From Ahrensia sp. (GTDB lineage Bacteria > Pseudomonadota > Alphaproteobacteria > Rhizobiales > Rhizobiaceae): a stretch of DNA of 8,158 nt. The position numbers and the translations under genes are program-made. This document shows, piece by piece, positions 7,472 through 8,158 of the stretch; position 1 is the stretch's first letter, and the number at the start of each line of letters is the position of its first letter. The notes beneath the pieces are model-generated. The model was given only the letters and a program-made list of their open reading frames with translations, was not told the DNA's origin and made no database searches. The stretch is taken from NCBI GenBank assembly GCA_003233475.1, contig QILU01000184.1, positions 1 to 8,158 on the forward strand, in the 5' to 3' direction.

Positions 7472-7697
7472 TCTACTGTTCTCACTCTTGTTCCGGCGAT
7501 ACGCGCAGAAATCCAACGTTTCGCCCGAAAAATTGCGCGCGATTCCCGACACTTTCGCCAAACATGGTAAACAGCGCGTTAATAAAGAGTAATTGAGGGG
7601 GTATTCTTCAAGGAAATCAGCATTCTTTGCCGGAAACGGGGCTGGTAACGGAAAGATGGTTGTGCAATTTTCCGCTTGTTTTTGAATTTCAACTTAC

Positions 7698-7713
7698 TCT
7701 CAAAAAATTGAGA
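7698..7713. repeat. 16-bp inverted repeat upstream of merR (left copy)
   Basis: TCTCAA (7698-7703) and TTGAGA (7708-7713) form a perfect 6-bp inverted repeat around AAAA. It lies just upstream of the candidate merR -35 box and 21 bp, centre to centre, from a second 16-bp inverted repeat. It could be an operator for a dimeric regulator, but this is inference from symmetry only. Confidence 0.4.
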
Positions 7714-7718
7714 AGCAA

Positions 7719-7734
7719 ATGATTGAAAAATCAT
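7719..7734. repeat. 16-bp inverted repeat overlapping the candidate merR promoter (right copy)
   Basis: ATGATT (7719-7724) and AATCAT (7729-7734) are perfectly complementary around GAAA. The repeat covers the TTGAAA -35 candidate (7723-7728), where a bound protein could control merR transcription, including by MerR itself. Function is inferred. Confidence 0.4.
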
Positions 7735-7750
7735 ATGGAGCATGTATGTT
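7723..7750 (+). promoter_or_regulatory. Candidate merR promoter
   Basis: TTGAAA (7723-7728, five of six consensus bases), a 16-nt spacer and TATGTT (7745-7750, four of six) give a reasonable sigma70-type promoter. The start point would lie about 40 nt ahead of the ATG at 7797. The spacer is not the stretched 19-20 bp typical of MerR-activated promoters. Prediction by eye. Confidence 0.4.
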
Positions 7751-7796
7751 CGCTCCTGACAGTCGCTCTCCAGGTTAATTTTAGTCAGGTCAAATG

Positions 7797-8158
7797 ATGG
7801 ATAATAACGTGGAAGCCGATTACAAAAAATCCACATCCGATACGTCTATAAAATTGGCGATCTGGCACGTGAATTCGATGTGACCCTGCGAACCCTCCGA
7901 TTTTATGAGGATCGCGGACTTATTAAGCCCGCCCGTTCAGGGACAACACGGCTTTATTCCAATGATGATCGGGAACGCTTGCGCATTGCGCTGTTTTGCA
8001 AACGAATCGGCCTTTCTCTTGACGACATCGGCAAGGTTTTGGAACTGCACGATTTTGACGGGAACAGCGCCCACGCTGAATTGCAAATTCGCGATGTTTA
8101 TGCCTCTCAACTCAAGGAACTGGAACAGCAGCTGGAAGACACAAGGGATACAATTAGC
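7797..8158 (+). CDS. MerR-family transcriptional regulator, 3' end off window, apparent frameshift near the N-terminus
   Basis: The frame beginning at 7847 (TAT) encodes 104 residues with a clear MerR DNA-binding domain. These include YKIGDLAREFDVTLRTLRFY (helix-turn-helix), EDRGLIKPARSGTTRLYS (wing) and a second helical pair. A long Glu/Gln/Leu dimerisation helix (QLKELEQQLEDTRDTI) continues past the edge. In this frame a TAA stop lies at 7805-7807 and no ATG, GTG or TTG occurs before the domain. One frame over, ATG 7794/7797 follows CAGGT and reads MDNNVEADYKKSTSDTS, a typical short polar MerR leader, then stops early after 7847. Joining the two needs a one-base shift near 7842-7849, or at the six-A run 7824-7829. 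So the gene is frameshifted, misassembled or unusually initiated. No metal-binding cysteines are visible yet. In relatives, as I recall, a MerR gene near podJ leads into fatty-acid beta-oxidation genes; that cannot be seen here. Confidence 0.85.

Larger units (their letters stand above)
7472..7793. other. Intergenic region between divergent podJ and merR
   Basis: This 322-nt stretch should contain the promoters of both podJ (leftward) and merR (rightward). It becomes AT-rich toward merR. It holds two 16-bp inverted repeats (7698-7713 and 7719-7734) and a candidate merR promoter. It also has a CGGAAA/TTTCCG hairpin (7649-7654 with 7669-7674) followed by a T-rich stretch, with no plus-strand gene for it to terminate. 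On the minus strand, TTAAC (7582-7578) preceded by ATTA seven bases away is a weak CtrA-like site about 107 nt upstream of podJ. I could not assign a convincing podJ promoter. No additional gene is supported. Confidence 0.55.

Noticed and set aside
7472..7561. 30-residue N-terminal extension of PodJ from a TTG codon
   Set aside because: No Shine-Dalgarno sequence precedes TTG 7561, and the extension lacks the Gln/Pro/Gly character of the following region. ATG 7471 is the simpler start.
7649..7685. Rho-independent terminator (CGGAAA/TTTCCG followed by T-rich sequence)
   Set aside because: The stem has only six pairs with a 14-nt loop, and no plus-strand transcript is expected to end there.
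7579..7836. Minus-strand 85-codon open frame in the podJ-merR gap
   Set aside because: It starts inside the merR leader on the opposite strand, spans the AT-rich promoter region, and its product has no recognisable features.

Overview
The window looks like chromosomal DNA from an alphaproteobacterium, most likely of the order Hyphomicrobiales (Rhizobiales). This rests on three protein families that are largely restricted to alphaproteobacteria (a TIGR02186/Alph_Pro_TM protein, a DUF6460 protein and a rhizobial-type PodJ) and on an intergenic palindrome resembling the short repeats scattered through rhizobial genomes. The genus cannot be told from this sequence. GC content appears moderate rather than high.

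Layout from left to right. Positions 1-1278 (minus strand, C-terminus off the left edge) encode a MATE/DinF-type efflux transporter. Immediately upstream on the same strand is a 91-residue DUF6460 membrane protein (1285-1560). Then comes a TIGR02186 protein with a signal peptide and a C-terminal membrane anchor (1653-2423), preceded after a 2-nt gap by a TauE/SafE-type permease (2426-3346, GTG start). These four genes point the same way and are closely packed, so they probably form one or two transcription units (tauE-TIGR02186 and DUF6460-MATE) with a possible promoter between them near 1594-1622.

Positions 3347-3604 are non-coding and hold two inverted repeats, one of them a nested palindrome of rhizobial repeat type. 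Positions 3605-7471 (minus) encode a 1288-residue polarity protein of the PodJ type. Its cytoplasmic half is coiled coil, followed by one transmembrane helix, an acidic periplasmic linker, four Sel1 repeats and a C-terminal peptidoglycan-binding domain.

Positions 7472-7793 separate podJ from a divergent MerR-family regulator that runs off the right edge. This gap contains a plausible merR promoter and two 16-bp inverted repeats whose centres are 21 bp apart.

The genes do not form one obvious pathway. They look like ordinary core-genome neighbours: cell polarity, a small anion exporter with a periplasmic partner of unknown role, and a drug/metabolite efflux pump. The most notable observation is that the MerR helix-turn-helix frame has no ATG, GTG or TTG start upstream of it. 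A well-placed ATG with a typical MerR leader lies one frame away, which implies a one-base frameshift, an assembly error or an unusual start. I see no mobile element, CRISPR array, tRNA, rRNA or evidence of a new multi-gene system.
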